A stretch of DNA of 18,858 nt. Source: Candidatus Kapaibacterium sp. (GTDB lineage Bacteria > Bacteroidota > Ignavibacteria > Kapaibacteriales > HRBIN21). The stretch spans positions 1-18,858 of the forward strand of contig JANWXA010000007.1 of the NCBI GenBank assembly GCA_025055465.1. Direction: 5' to 3'. The first letter of the stretch is position 1. Every line of letters begins with the position of its first letter. The notes below the pieces were generated by a model, which searched no databases, was not told where the DNA came from, and was given only the letters and a program-made list of their open reading frames with translations. Below, piece by piece: positions 7,614 through 14,392 of this stretch. A program made the position numbers and the translations under genes.

Positions 7614-8855
7614 CTATCCATCGTGATCCGTACGTTCCGTACCCTCCTCAGCCGGCGCAAGTGAAGAGGTAGTGCTAGCTCTCCCTGCGAACGCCACAAC
7701 GCCTAGTATCGCCGGTCGCCGTGCTCCAGTCACCGAAGGCAGGTTTGCCGGCTCGCTCCCTAATGTCCGGTACGCCAAGTAAGCAAAGCAGAGCGCCTCC
7801 TTCGCTTGGGCTGGAATACCGTAGAGCTCACTACACTCAACTTGCGCCGAAGGGACCTCCTCCTGGAGGAGCTCCAGCAGGAAATCGTTGCGCGCACCAC
7901 CACCGGAAACGATGATGCGCGTGCATTCGCCAGCAAATAGCCGGAGATTCTCTGCAATGCTCCACGCCGTAAACCGTGTCAACGTGTGGACGATATCCTC
8001 CGCTGGGACATGCGGCGACACGACCTCTTGCAGAAGCTGACGCAGCCGCTGCCGTGAAAAGAGCTCCCGTCCTGTGGTCTTTGGAGGTGGCTGCCGGATG
8101 AAGGCTATCTGCTGGAGTGCCCTCCAGAGCGGGAGTACCAGCCGCCCAGCACGGGCAATCTGTCCTGCCGTATCATACCGCTTGCCGAAGAAGAGCTCGA
8201 CAGCAGCATCAATCCAGAGGTTGCCTGGTCCCGTGTCCCATGCCCGTACATGCTCTGGTGGGCACTTTGGTGGCAAGACCGTCACGTTAGCAATTCCACC
8301 GATGTTGAGAGCAACCACCGTGTCCCCGGGTGAACGTAAGAAGGCCCAGTCGAAGATAGCCACCAGCGGTGCCCCCTGGCCACCAAGGGCTATGTCCGCA
8401 CTCCGGAAATCCCCAACGACCGTCGTTCCCAACCACTGCGCAACGGCAGCGATATTCCCTACCTGAAGGCCCACCCCATGCCCTCCGTAGCACATCGGCT
8501 CAGGGTCGTGGAAGACTGTCTGTCCGTGCATTCCGACAGCGTCCAACTCCTCTGGAGCAACCCCGAACTCTGCACACGCGCGCCGAACACTCTCAGCCGT
8601 GATGGCCGCCACCTCCCAGTGGAATGCCGCCATCTCCCCAATGGAGAGAGGCTCTTCGCAGAGACGTTGGAGCCGCAGTCGGAATGCAGGCGGGAGCTCC
8701 ATGTGGCACCAGTGTAGGAGTTGGAAGTGGTCGCCTGAGGACGTGCGCCAGAAGTCTGCAATAGCGGCATCCACTCCGTCTCCTGAGGTACCCGACATAA
8801 CGCCTGCTATCCGGCGTGACTTATTGTGCCACTGTACAGGCAACCGTAGGGCCAT
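7614..8855 (-). CDS. anmK: Anhydro-N-acetylmuramic acid kinase
   Basis: AnmK opens the 1,6-anhydro ring of anhydro-MurNAc released during peptidoglycan turnover and phosphorylates it with ATP, giving MurNAc 6-phosphate for reuse. Family motifs are clear: GVMSGTSGDGVDAA at the N-terminus (residues 19-32), HGQTVFHD (110-117), NIGGIANVTVLP, and DTGPGN (207-212) with the catalytic Asp. A frame open from 8918 would add 21 basic residues, but family members start close to the MSGTS motif. I chose ATG 8855, with an AGGGTG signal about 8 nt upstream, giving 413 residues, somewhat longer than the usual ~370. It leads the run anmK-asnB-nucleotidyltransferase and diverges from tRNA-Ser. Confidence 0.92.
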   Translation of the reverse strand: MALRLPVQWHNKSRRIAGVMSGTSGDGVDAAIADFWRTSSGDHFQLLHWCHMELPPAFRLRLQRLCEEPLSIGEMAAFHWEVAAITAESVRRACAEFGVAPEELDAVGMHGQTVFHDPEPMCYGGHGVGLQVGNIAAVAQWLGTTVVGDFRSADIALGGQGAPLVAIFDWAFLRSPGDTVVALNIGGIANVTVLPPKCPPEHVRAWDTGPGNLWIDAAVELFFGKRYDTAGQIARAGRLVLPLWRALQQIAFIRQPPPKTTGRELFSRQRLRQLLQEVVSPHVPAEDIVHTLTRFTAWSIAENLRLFAGECTRIIVSGGGARNDFLLELLQEEVPSAQVECSELYGIPAQAKEALCFAYLAYRTLGSEPANLPSVTGARRPAILGVVAFAGRASTTSSLAPAEEGTERTDHDG

Positions 8856-8943
8856 CTCCCACACCCTGCTCCGTGCCGAAGACGCTTCTGCCTTAGGCTT
8901 TCGTCTACGTCTACACAATAGCGCTTCATTGCCCCCACTGCCG

Positions 8944-8951
8944 TATTTTTG
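8944..8951 (+). promoter_or_regulatory. Putative promoter -7 box before tRNA-Ser
   Basis: TATTTTTG, an exact match to the TAnnTTTG element of Bacteroidota-type promoters, ends 14 nt before the mature 5' end of the tRNA. Transcription would start about 7 nt before the tRNA. No TTTG/TTG partner is seen at the usual 19-21 nt upstream; a TTG at 8929-8931 is only 12 nt away. It probably drives the whole tRNA-osmC-smpB-tyrS-ligase run. Confidence 0.5.
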
Positions 8952-8965
8952 CGCTCGACGTTCCT

Positions 8966-9058
<93 letters not shown>

Positions 9059-9082
9059 CCCACAAGTGTGCCGGTCTCTGCG

Positions 9083-9628
9083 ATGCAGCGCGTCAACAAC
9101 GTAGTGGTGGAGCGGCTCAAGCAAACCGAAGACTCCTTCCGGCGTGATCTGGCCAGCGCTCGCCGCCAGCAGGTCCTGGAAGGCGAATGGGTGTTAGGTG
9201 ACGGAGCTCCGCAGTTCCGCGCCTTCATCACCTACGAAGGCGGGAAGACGACCTTCGAGATGGACAACCCTACCTTCATGGGCGGCGACGGCGCTCTTCC
9301 TGGGCCAATGCATTACTGCTTCTCTGGTTTGGCCGCTTGTTACACCTCCACCTTTGCTATCGTTGCGGCTGAGAAAGGCATCCTGCTCCGACGGCTCCGA
9401 GTACGGGTGGAAGCAACGGTGAACTTCTCCCGTGTCTTCGGGCTTGCCGATGCCCCTGTGATGGAGGAAGTCCACGTGCAGCTCGAAATCGATAGCCCTG
9501 CCAGCGACGCCGAACTCCAAGAAGTGGAGGAGCTGGCGCTGCAGCGTTGCCCTGTCGTGTGGACCCTAACGCACTCGGTGCCGCTCCGCAGCAGTTGGCG
9601 GCGGTATGCCGCAGCCGAAGCTGCTTAA
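9083..9628 (+). CDS. OsmC/Ohr-family peroxiredoxin-like protein
   Basis: OsmC-family proteins reduce organic hydroperoxides through two cysteines in the cytoplasm. This 181-residue protein shows the family layout: a beta-rich N-terminal part with EGGKTTFEMDNP, a central helix carrying C86 in GLAACYTSTF, and C156 in LQRCPVVWTL. C86 is the likely peroxidatic residue and C156 its partner. C79 is an extra cysteine. The open frame runs back into the tRNA gene, so I use ATG 9083, 26 nt after the tRNA; GTG 9068 is an alternative. No strong ribosome binding site is seen. The gene stops 5 nt before smpB. The subgroup (OsmC, Ohr or YhfA-like) is not settled, so no symbol is given. Confidence 0.85.
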   Translation: MQRVNNVVVERLKQTEDSFRRDLASARRQQVLEGEWVLGDGAPQFRAFITYEGGKTTFEMDNPTFMGGDGALPGPMHYCFSGLAACYTSTFAIVAAEKGILLRRLRVRVEATVNFSRVFGLADAPVMEEVHVQLEIDSPASDAELQEVEELALQRCPVVWTLTHSVPLRSSWRRYAAAEAA

Positions 9629-9633
9629 GGGGT

Positions 9634-10119
9634 ATGGCTGGTACCCCACAGCGCCGCAAGCAGCGACCGATTGCCGTCAACCGCAAAGCCCGCCACGAGT
9701 ATGAAATCATAGAGACCCTGGAGGCGGGGATCGTACTGACCGGTACCGAGGTCAAGGCCCTGCGGGAAGGACGGTGCAACGTGGAGGATGCCTATGCCGT
9801 CTTTCTGGACCCTCATAGCCACGAGCTCTGGCTCCTCAATCTCCACATTGGCCCTTACAGCCATGCCGCCCCGCATGCCAACCACGAACCGAAACGCCCG
9901 CGCAAGCTCCTACTCCACAAACGGCAGGCTATCCGACTCCGAAGCAAAGTCCAGGAAAAGGGGTTGACGCTGATCCCGCTCTCGCTCTACTTCTCCGGAC
10001 CCTACGTGAAAGTGGAGATAGCGCTGGCGCGGGGCAAGAAACTCTACGACCGGCGCGAGGACATCCGCCGCCGTGATATGGAGCGGGAGATGCGACGTAG
10101 TCTGAAACAGCTACCGTAG
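9634..10119 (+). CDS. smpB: SsrA-binding protein SmpB
   Basis: SmpB binds tmRNA and brings it to stalled ribosomes for trans-translation. The 161-residue protein carries the family segments NRKARHEYEIIET and VLTGTEVKALREGR near the N-terminus, a YSHAAPHANHEPKRPRKLLL stretch in the middle, and a basic tail rich in Lys and Arg (GKKLYDRREDIRRRDMERE) that enters the empty decoding channel. The frame is open from 9547, inside the previous gene, but the start at 9634 fits the family and lies 5 nt after the upstream stop, with AAGGGG unusually close to the ATG. tyrS follows 8 nt downstream. No tmRNA (ssrA) gene is seen in this window. Confidence 0.95.
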   Translation: MAGTPQRRKQRPIAVNRKARHEYEIIETLEAGIVLTGTEVKALREGRCNVEDAYAVFLDPHSHELWLLNLHIGPYSHAAPHANHEPKRPRKLLLHKRQAIRLRSKVQEKGLTLIPLSLYFSGPYVKVEIALARGKKLYDRREDIRRRDMEREMRRSLKQLP

Positions 10120-10127
10120 ACCTGCCA

Positions 10128-11360
10128 ATGCTCTCCGCGGCTGAGCAATTCCACATTCTGGCCGACGGTGCAGCAGAGATCGTGCCCGAAGAGGAGCTGA
10201 TGGCAAAGTTGGAGAGCTCCGTCCGCCACAAACGGCCGCTAACAGTGAAGCTGGGTTGCGACCCCAGCCGTCCAGACCTCCATCTGGGGCACGCCGTCGT
10301 GCTGTATAAGCTCCGCCAGTTCCAAGAGTTAGGGCATCACGCTGCGCTCATCGTCGGCGACTTCACCGCCATGATCGGTGACCCCTCTGGGCGCACGAAG
10401 GCCCGTCCCCAACTGAGCCTGGAGGAAACCCGCCAGAATGCCCAGACGTATGTTGAGCAGGCCATGAAGGTCCTGCTCCCCGAGCGACTCTCCATCCGCT
10501 TCAACTCTGAGTGGCTGGAGCAGCTCACCTTCCGTGAGCTCATCACCGTAGCAGCCCAGTGCACCGTTGCCCAGATGCTGGAGCGAGAGGACTTTGCGCG
10601 CCGCTACGCACGTGGCGACCCTATTGGGCTGCACGAGTTCCTCTACCCATTAGCACAGGCACTCGATTCCGTGGCAATCAGAGCCGATGTAGAGCTGGGC
10701 GGGACCGACCAGCGCTTCAACCTGCTTATGGGACGACACATCCAGCGCTTCTACGGACAGGAAGTCCAGTGCCTGGTACTGATGCCCTTGTTGGAAGGCA
10801 CCGACGGGGTGGAGAAGATGAGCAAGAGCCTAGGCAACTACATCGCCCTCACCGACCCCCCAACGGAGATGTTCGGCAAACTCATGTCTATCCCGGACTC
10901 GCTCATTGTTCGGTACTATCGCTTAGCCGCGTTCGCCTCGGCCGAGGAGGCACAGAAGTTGGAGGAAGGGCTGCGCTCAGGGAGCTGGCACCCCCGCGAT
11001 GCTAAGGCCTTCGTTGCCCGCCGTATTGTGGCCTTCTACCACGGTGAAGAGGCTGCCCAGCACGCCGCTGAGGAGTTTGACCGGGTCTTCAAGTACCACG
11101 AGCTCCCGAAGGACATGCCCGAGATCGTGCTGCCGGTCCCTGTAGTTTCGGTTGTTGACCTCCTTGTCCATGCTGGCTTGGTGCCCTCTCGCAGCGAAGC
11201 CCGGCGGCAGATTCAGCAGGGAGCCGTGCGCATCGACGGAGAGCGAGTCACTGACTGGAGAAGTGAGGTGGAACTCTCACGCGAGCGGGTCATTGCTGTC
11301 GGGAAGCGCCGGTTCGCCCGTGTTCGCTATGGCACTGCAGAAGCTCCTGGCCACTCCTGA
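10128..11360 (+). CDS. tyrS: Tyrosyl-tRNA synthetase
   Basis: This class I synthetase charges tRNA-Tyr. It has 410 residues. The catalytic Rossmann domain has the HIGH-type motif DLHLGHAV (50-57) and KMSKS (230-234). GGTDQRFNLLMGRHIQR (191-207) is the tRNA/tyrosine-pocket region of the family. A C-terminal S4 RNA-binding domain follows (about 340-405; SRSEARRQIQQGAVRIDGERV). The form with HLGH and this N-terminus resembles the TyrZ-like (second) subclass rather than E. coli TyrS. It starts 8 nt after smpB and its 3' end may overlap the next gene by 32 nt. Confidence 0.95.
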   Translation: MLSAAEQFHILADGAAEIVPEEELMAKLESSVRHKRPLTVKLGCDPSRPDLHLGHAVVLYKLRQFQELGHHAALIVGDFTAMIGDPSGRTKARPQLSLEETRQNAQTYVEQAMKVLLPERLSIRFNSEWLEQLTFRELITVAAQCTVAQMLEREDFARRYARGDPIGLHEFLYPLAQALDSVAIRADVELGGTDQRFNLLMGRHIQRFYGQEVQCLVLMPLLEGTDGVEKMSKSLGNYIALTDPPTEMFGKLMSIPDSLIVRYYRLAAFASAEEAQKLEEGLRSGSWHPRDAKAFVARRIVAFYHGEEAAQHAAEEFDRVFKYHELPKDMPEIVLPVPVVSVVDLLVHAGLVPSRSEARRQIQQGAVRIDGERVTDWRSEVELSRERVIAVGKRRFARVRYGTAEAPGHS

Positions 11361-12180
11361 GCTGCTGGCCCTCTTCGGCGAGCCCGTGCAGTGTCGTTCT
11401 GATGGGGCTTGCCCACCGCAGGACAACATGCAGCAAGACTGGGGGCACCTCCTAGCATGCGCCTCCTCCCGCGATGTACCCCCTCTGCTGCGGTTCTACG
11501 CGTGGCAGCCGTGGGCCATCTCGTTAGGCCTCCACCAGTCTGACCGACTCCCAGACGAGGAGCGTTGTCGGGAACGAGGGATTGAGATTGTCCGTCGCCC
11601 CACAGGTGGACGAGTCGTCCTCCACGCACAAGAAGTGACCTACGCCGTCGCCGTCCGACTTTCGCCCCAGCGGACGCCGCAGTACATCTACCGTATCGTC
11701 CACGAACGGATTGCTACGGCACTGCAGCGGCTTACGGGGAAGCCCATCCAGTTCGCTCCAGCGAGTGCTAACTTCCGCCAACTCTGGAGCCGACCTTCTG
11801 CAGCAGCCTGCTTCAATAGCTCCGCCCGTTGGGAGCTCAGCTATGCCGGACGCAAGCTCGTCGGCAGCGCTCAGCGAGTTGCCAATGGCGTCCTACTCCA
11901 GCACGGCTCCATCCTGCTTGGGCCAGCACACCTTTCGATAGCAGAGCTCCTGCGCTTCGACTCTGAAGCTGACCGTGAAGCATTTCGGCAGGCGTTAGCA
12001 GCCCACAGCATCTCGCTCCAGCAGCTCTGCGGCTACAGCCCGTCGTACGATGAAGTGGTGGCAGCTCTATGGGAGAGCTTCTGCGGGGTCCCATACACCG
12101 ACCCCAGCCCCGACGCTACTCAGCGGCCTACAGCGGCTCCCTCTGCTACGGGCTCAGATTCTGGCTCCAGTTCAGAATAG
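11329..12180 (+). CDS. Lipoate-protein ligase / octanoyltransferase family protein
   Basis: A BPL/LplA/LipB-family protein (283 residues) that attaches lipoate or octanoate to enzyme domains such as those of pyruvate dehydrogenase or GcvH. Motifs: LRFYAWQPWAISLG (54-67), RRPTGGRVVLH (89-99), and GRKLVGSAQR (174-183) with the conserved K176. C161 in ACFNSS, shortly before that Lys, is where I recall the active-site Cys of LipM-type octanoyltransferases, so this may be a transferase rather than an ATP-using ligase. The frame is open from 11152, inside tyrS. ATG 11329 overlaps tyrS by 32 nt, and GTG 11386 just after tyrS is an alternative. The C-terminus is a low-complexity Ser/Pro/Ala tail whose last 61 nt overlap the 3' end of glyA on the other strand. 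Confidence 0.85.
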   Translation: MALQKLLATPELLALFGEPVQCRSDGACPPQDNMQQDWGHLLACASSRDVPPLLRFYAWQPWAISLGLHQSDRLPDEERCRERGIEIVRRPTGGRVVLHAQEVTYAVAVRLSPQRTPQYIYRIVHERIATALQRLTGKPIQFAPASANFRQLWSRPSAAACFNSSARWELSYAGRKLVGSAQRVANGVLLQHGSILLGPAHLSIAELLRFDSEADREAFRQALAAHSISLQQLCGYSPSYDEVVAALWESFCGVPYTDPSPDATQRPTAAPSATGSDSGSSSE

Positions 12181-13463
12181 ACGGGGAAGCGGCGGCAGAG
12201 CTCCGCAACCTCTCGACGGACAGCAGCAATGACGTCCTCGTTCCCGATGTTGCTGAGGACTCGGTCAATCAGCTCGGCGATGAGCTCCATCTCCTCTACT
12301 CCCATGCCACGGGTCGTTACAGCCGGCGTTCCCAGCCGAATCCCCGAGGTGATAAGCGGCGGCTGAGGGTCGTCCGGCACAGCGTTCTTGTTGCACGTGA
12401 TCCCGGCCGCGTCCAGTGCCTGTTCGGCCTGCTTGCCGGTGATGCCGCGATTGCGGAGATCCACTAACATCAGGTGGTTGTCCGTTCCGCCGCTGACGAT
12501 CTCGTAGCCTCGGGCCATGAGAGCTTCTGCAAGGGCCCGAGCATTTCGGACAATGGCTCTGGCGTACTCGCGGAACCCCTCCGTGAGCGCTTCTCCAAAA
12601 GCAACCGCCTTCGCGGCAATAACGTGCATGAGCGGTCCACCCTGCAGGCCTGGCATAACGGCGCTGTCTATCACCTCGCCGATAGTCTTCCGACGCCCCG
12701 TCTTCGGGATCACGACCCCAAAGGGGTTCTCGTAGTTCTCCCCAACGAGAATCAAGCCACCTCGGGGCCCGCGAAGAGTCTTATGGGTCGTGCTGGTCAC
12801 AACGTGGCAGTACGGTAGAGGATTCATCAGCAATCCGGCGGCAATGAGCCCAGCCGGGTGCGCAATGTCGGCCATTAAGAATGCCCCGACGGCGTCAGCA
12901 ATGGTGCGGAAGGCCGCACAGTCTATGTCGCGCGAGTATGCCGAAGCTCCGACGACGATAAGTCGAGGCCGATGCTGTCGGGCCAGATGTTCCACCTGAT
13001 CGTAGTCTATCCGTCCCGTCCGCGGGTCTACCCCATAGGAGACAACGCGGTAGAGTTGGCCGGAGAAGTTCACAGGCGCCCCGTGTGTTAGATGCCCACC
13101 GTGGGCTAAACTCATACCCATGAGGGTATCGCCCGGCCTCAAGAAGGTGAGGTATGCTGCCATGTTGGCATTGCTGCCGCTATGCGGCTGGACGTTCGCA
13201 TACGCCGCACCAAACAGGCGCTGCGCACGGTCAATTGCCAACTCTTCGGCCACGTCTACCCACTCACACCCGCCGTAGTAGCGGCGTCCAGGGTACCCTT
13301 CGGCGTACTTGTTCGTCAGCACGGAGCCCAATGCCTCCAGAACCGCCAGAGAAGCAAAGTTCTCGCTGGCAATGAGCTCCAGTTTCTGCTGCTGACGTCG
13401 TAGTTCCCCTACCAATGCCCGGTAGACCTCTGGGTCCTGGCGCGCAACATGCCCATACGCCAT
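12120..13463 (-). CDS. glyA: Serine hydroxymethyltransferase
   Basis: This PLP enzyme interconverts serine and glycine with tetrahydrofolate, feeding one-carbon metabolism. It has 447 residues. K228 in STTHKTLRGPRGG binds PLP. D199 and H202 in MADIAHPAG and NKYAEGYPGRRYYGG (51-65) are the family's cofactor and substrate segments. The insert after residue 240 (ENYENPFGVVIPKTGRRK) resembles the form I associate with Bacteroidota. Most family members end near the RRFPVY seen here; this one runs about 18 residues further into an acidic tail that lies antisense to the end of the previous gene. ATG is preceded by GTGAGGG and lies 7 nt after the stop of the type IX cargo gene. Confidence 0.96.
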   Translation of the reverse strand: MAYGHVARQDPEVYRALVGELRRQQQKLELIASENFASLAVLEALGSVLTNKYAEGYPGRRYYGGCEWVDVAEELAIDRAQRLFGAAYANVQPHSGSNANMAAYLTFLRPGDTLMGMSLAHGGHLTHGAPVNFSGQLYRVVSYGVDPRTGRIDYDQVEHLARQHRPRLIVVGASAYSRDIDCAAFRTIADAVGAFLMADIAHPAGLIAAGLLMNPLPYCHVVTSTTHKTLRGPRGGLILVGENYENPFGVVIPKTGRRKTIGEVIDSAVMPGLQGGPLMHVIAAKAVAFGEALTEGFREYARAIVRNARALAEALMARGYEIVSGGTDNHLMLVDLRNRGITGKQAEQALDAAGITCNKNAVPDDPQPPLITSGIRLGTPAVTTRGMGVEEMELIAELIDRVLSNIGNEDVIAAVRREVAELCRRFPVYSELEPESEPVAEGAAVGR

Positions 13464-13470
13464 GGTGCCC

Positions 13471-14352
13471 TCACGGTGATACGATCACAACCGGCACCTG
13501 CAGCCAGCGGACCCCGTCGCCGAAGCGCAGGCTGTACACACCTGGAGCATGTGGGAGCAAGAGCCGCCCGCGACACTGCCCTGGAACCCACTCCCACTGC
13601 TGGACGCGTCGTCCCAGCATATCCTCCAGCCATCCCCGGCGGACCATTCCACACCATGGCTGTGGCAGCTCCACCTCCACCCAGCCACGTGCCGGCTGCG
13701 GGAAGAGACGGACCCCCACTGCAGAAGGTTCTTGAACGCTCACCACGTGCACGCACTCTGCCTGTGGCTGGTCCCCCACCTTCCACACCATGCAAGTCAT
13801 GTTAGTGCTCAGCTCCTGAGGAGTCCCAAGAAACATCATTGTCCACACAGGCAACACCGTCGGGAGTCCCGGTAGCACGCTTGTAGCCAATATCACTGCA
13901 TCCGGCAGGCTATCTGGATATCGCTGTCGGAATTCAGTGTACGTCCGATTCTCCCGGAGCACCAGCACCAGCGAATCGCTGTCCATCCACGATTCGGGCA
14001 GGGGCTGTTGAACTGGTAGGGGGATTGCAGGGAGCGGGAGCACTTGGAAGGCTACGAAGAGCTTAACCGCGGCATACCATACCGTTGTATCCCGTTGGGT
14101 CGAGTTCACCCCATACACCCAGAGATTCGCTCTGCCGGTTTCCAAATCGAAGCGTAAAGAGATAGGCGAGCTAACTGGCAGGTCTCCAGCGTAGAGAACC
14201 GCTTGGAGTCGAGCATCAGGAAAGCCGTCCCGACGGGCTCGCTCCAGGACCGGCGAGACGCCCTGCCGTGCAGTAAAGAGCTCAAGCTGCTGCGCCTCTC
14301 CGCAGAGGACAGCACCCAGCGTCCCTATAGCTACCCAGCACCATCGGCGCAT
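13471..14352 (-). CDS. Secreted protein with C-terminal type IX secretion sorting domain
   Basis: A 293-residue exported protein of unknown function. The N-terminus has Arg-Arg, then a hydrophobic stretch (WVAIGTLGAVLCG) with a likely signal-peptidase site after GEA. No canonical lipobox is present, although a Cys lies near. The middle part is not recognised. The last ~80 residues look like a Por_Secre_tail domain: VRLFPQPARGWVEVELP, then DMLGRRV, then APGVYSLRF and a final beta strand. Such domains send proteins through the type IX system to the outer surface. The frame is open to 14373, but AGGAGGA at 14361-14367 lies ahead of ATG 14352, which I take as the start. A promoter-like box sits just upstream, so it may have its own transcript although it lies between glgA and glyA. 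Confidence 0.8.
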   Translation of the reverse strand: MRRWCWVAIGTLGAVLCGEAQQLELFTARQGVSPVLERARRDGFPDARLQAVLYAGDLPVSSPISLRFDLETGRANLWVYGVNSTQRDTTVWYAAVKLFVAFQVLPLPAIPLPVQQPLPESWMDSDSLVLVLRENRTYTEFRQRYPDSLPDAVILATSVLPGLPTVLPVWTMMFLGTPQELSTNMTCMVWKVGDQPQAECVHVVSVQEPSAVGVRLFPQPARGWVEVELPQPWCGMVRRGWLEDMLGRRVQQWEWVPGQCRGRLLLPHAPGVYSLRFGDGVRWLQVPVVIVSP

Positions 14353-14360
14353 TGCTGACT

Positions 14361-14367
14361 TCCTCCT
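14361..14367 (-). promoter_or_regulatory. Strong ribosome binding site deciding the start of the type IX cargo gene
   Basis: The minus strand reads AGGAGGA, 8 nt before ATG 14352 and overlapping the alternative first codons from 14373. It is the strongest Shine-Dalgarno match I noticed in the window, where most genes have weak ones, and it favours the inner start. Confidence 0.65.
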
Positions 14368-14380
14368 GGTCATACCGCCA

Positions 14381-14388
14381 CAAAATTA
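14381..14388 (-). promoter_or_regulatory. Putative promoter -7 box before the type IX cargo gene
   Basis: The minus strand reads TAATTTTG, an exact TAnnTTTG match, in the short gap after the glgA stop. A start about 7 nt on would give a leader of roughly 20 nt containing only the ribosome binding site. No clear upstream partner element is seen. Confidence 0.45.
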
Positions 14389-14392
14389 GCAC

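Noticed and set aside
8870..8910. Imperfect hairpin in the anmK leader (AGACG...CGTCT with GCC/GGC inside)
   Set aside because: Several mismatches, no T tract and no better support than chance in GC-rich DNA.
8856..8918. N-terminal extension of AnmK (MCRRRRKPK...)
   Set aside because: Family members start close to the MSGTS motif, and the extension is basic low-complexity sequence without conserved features.
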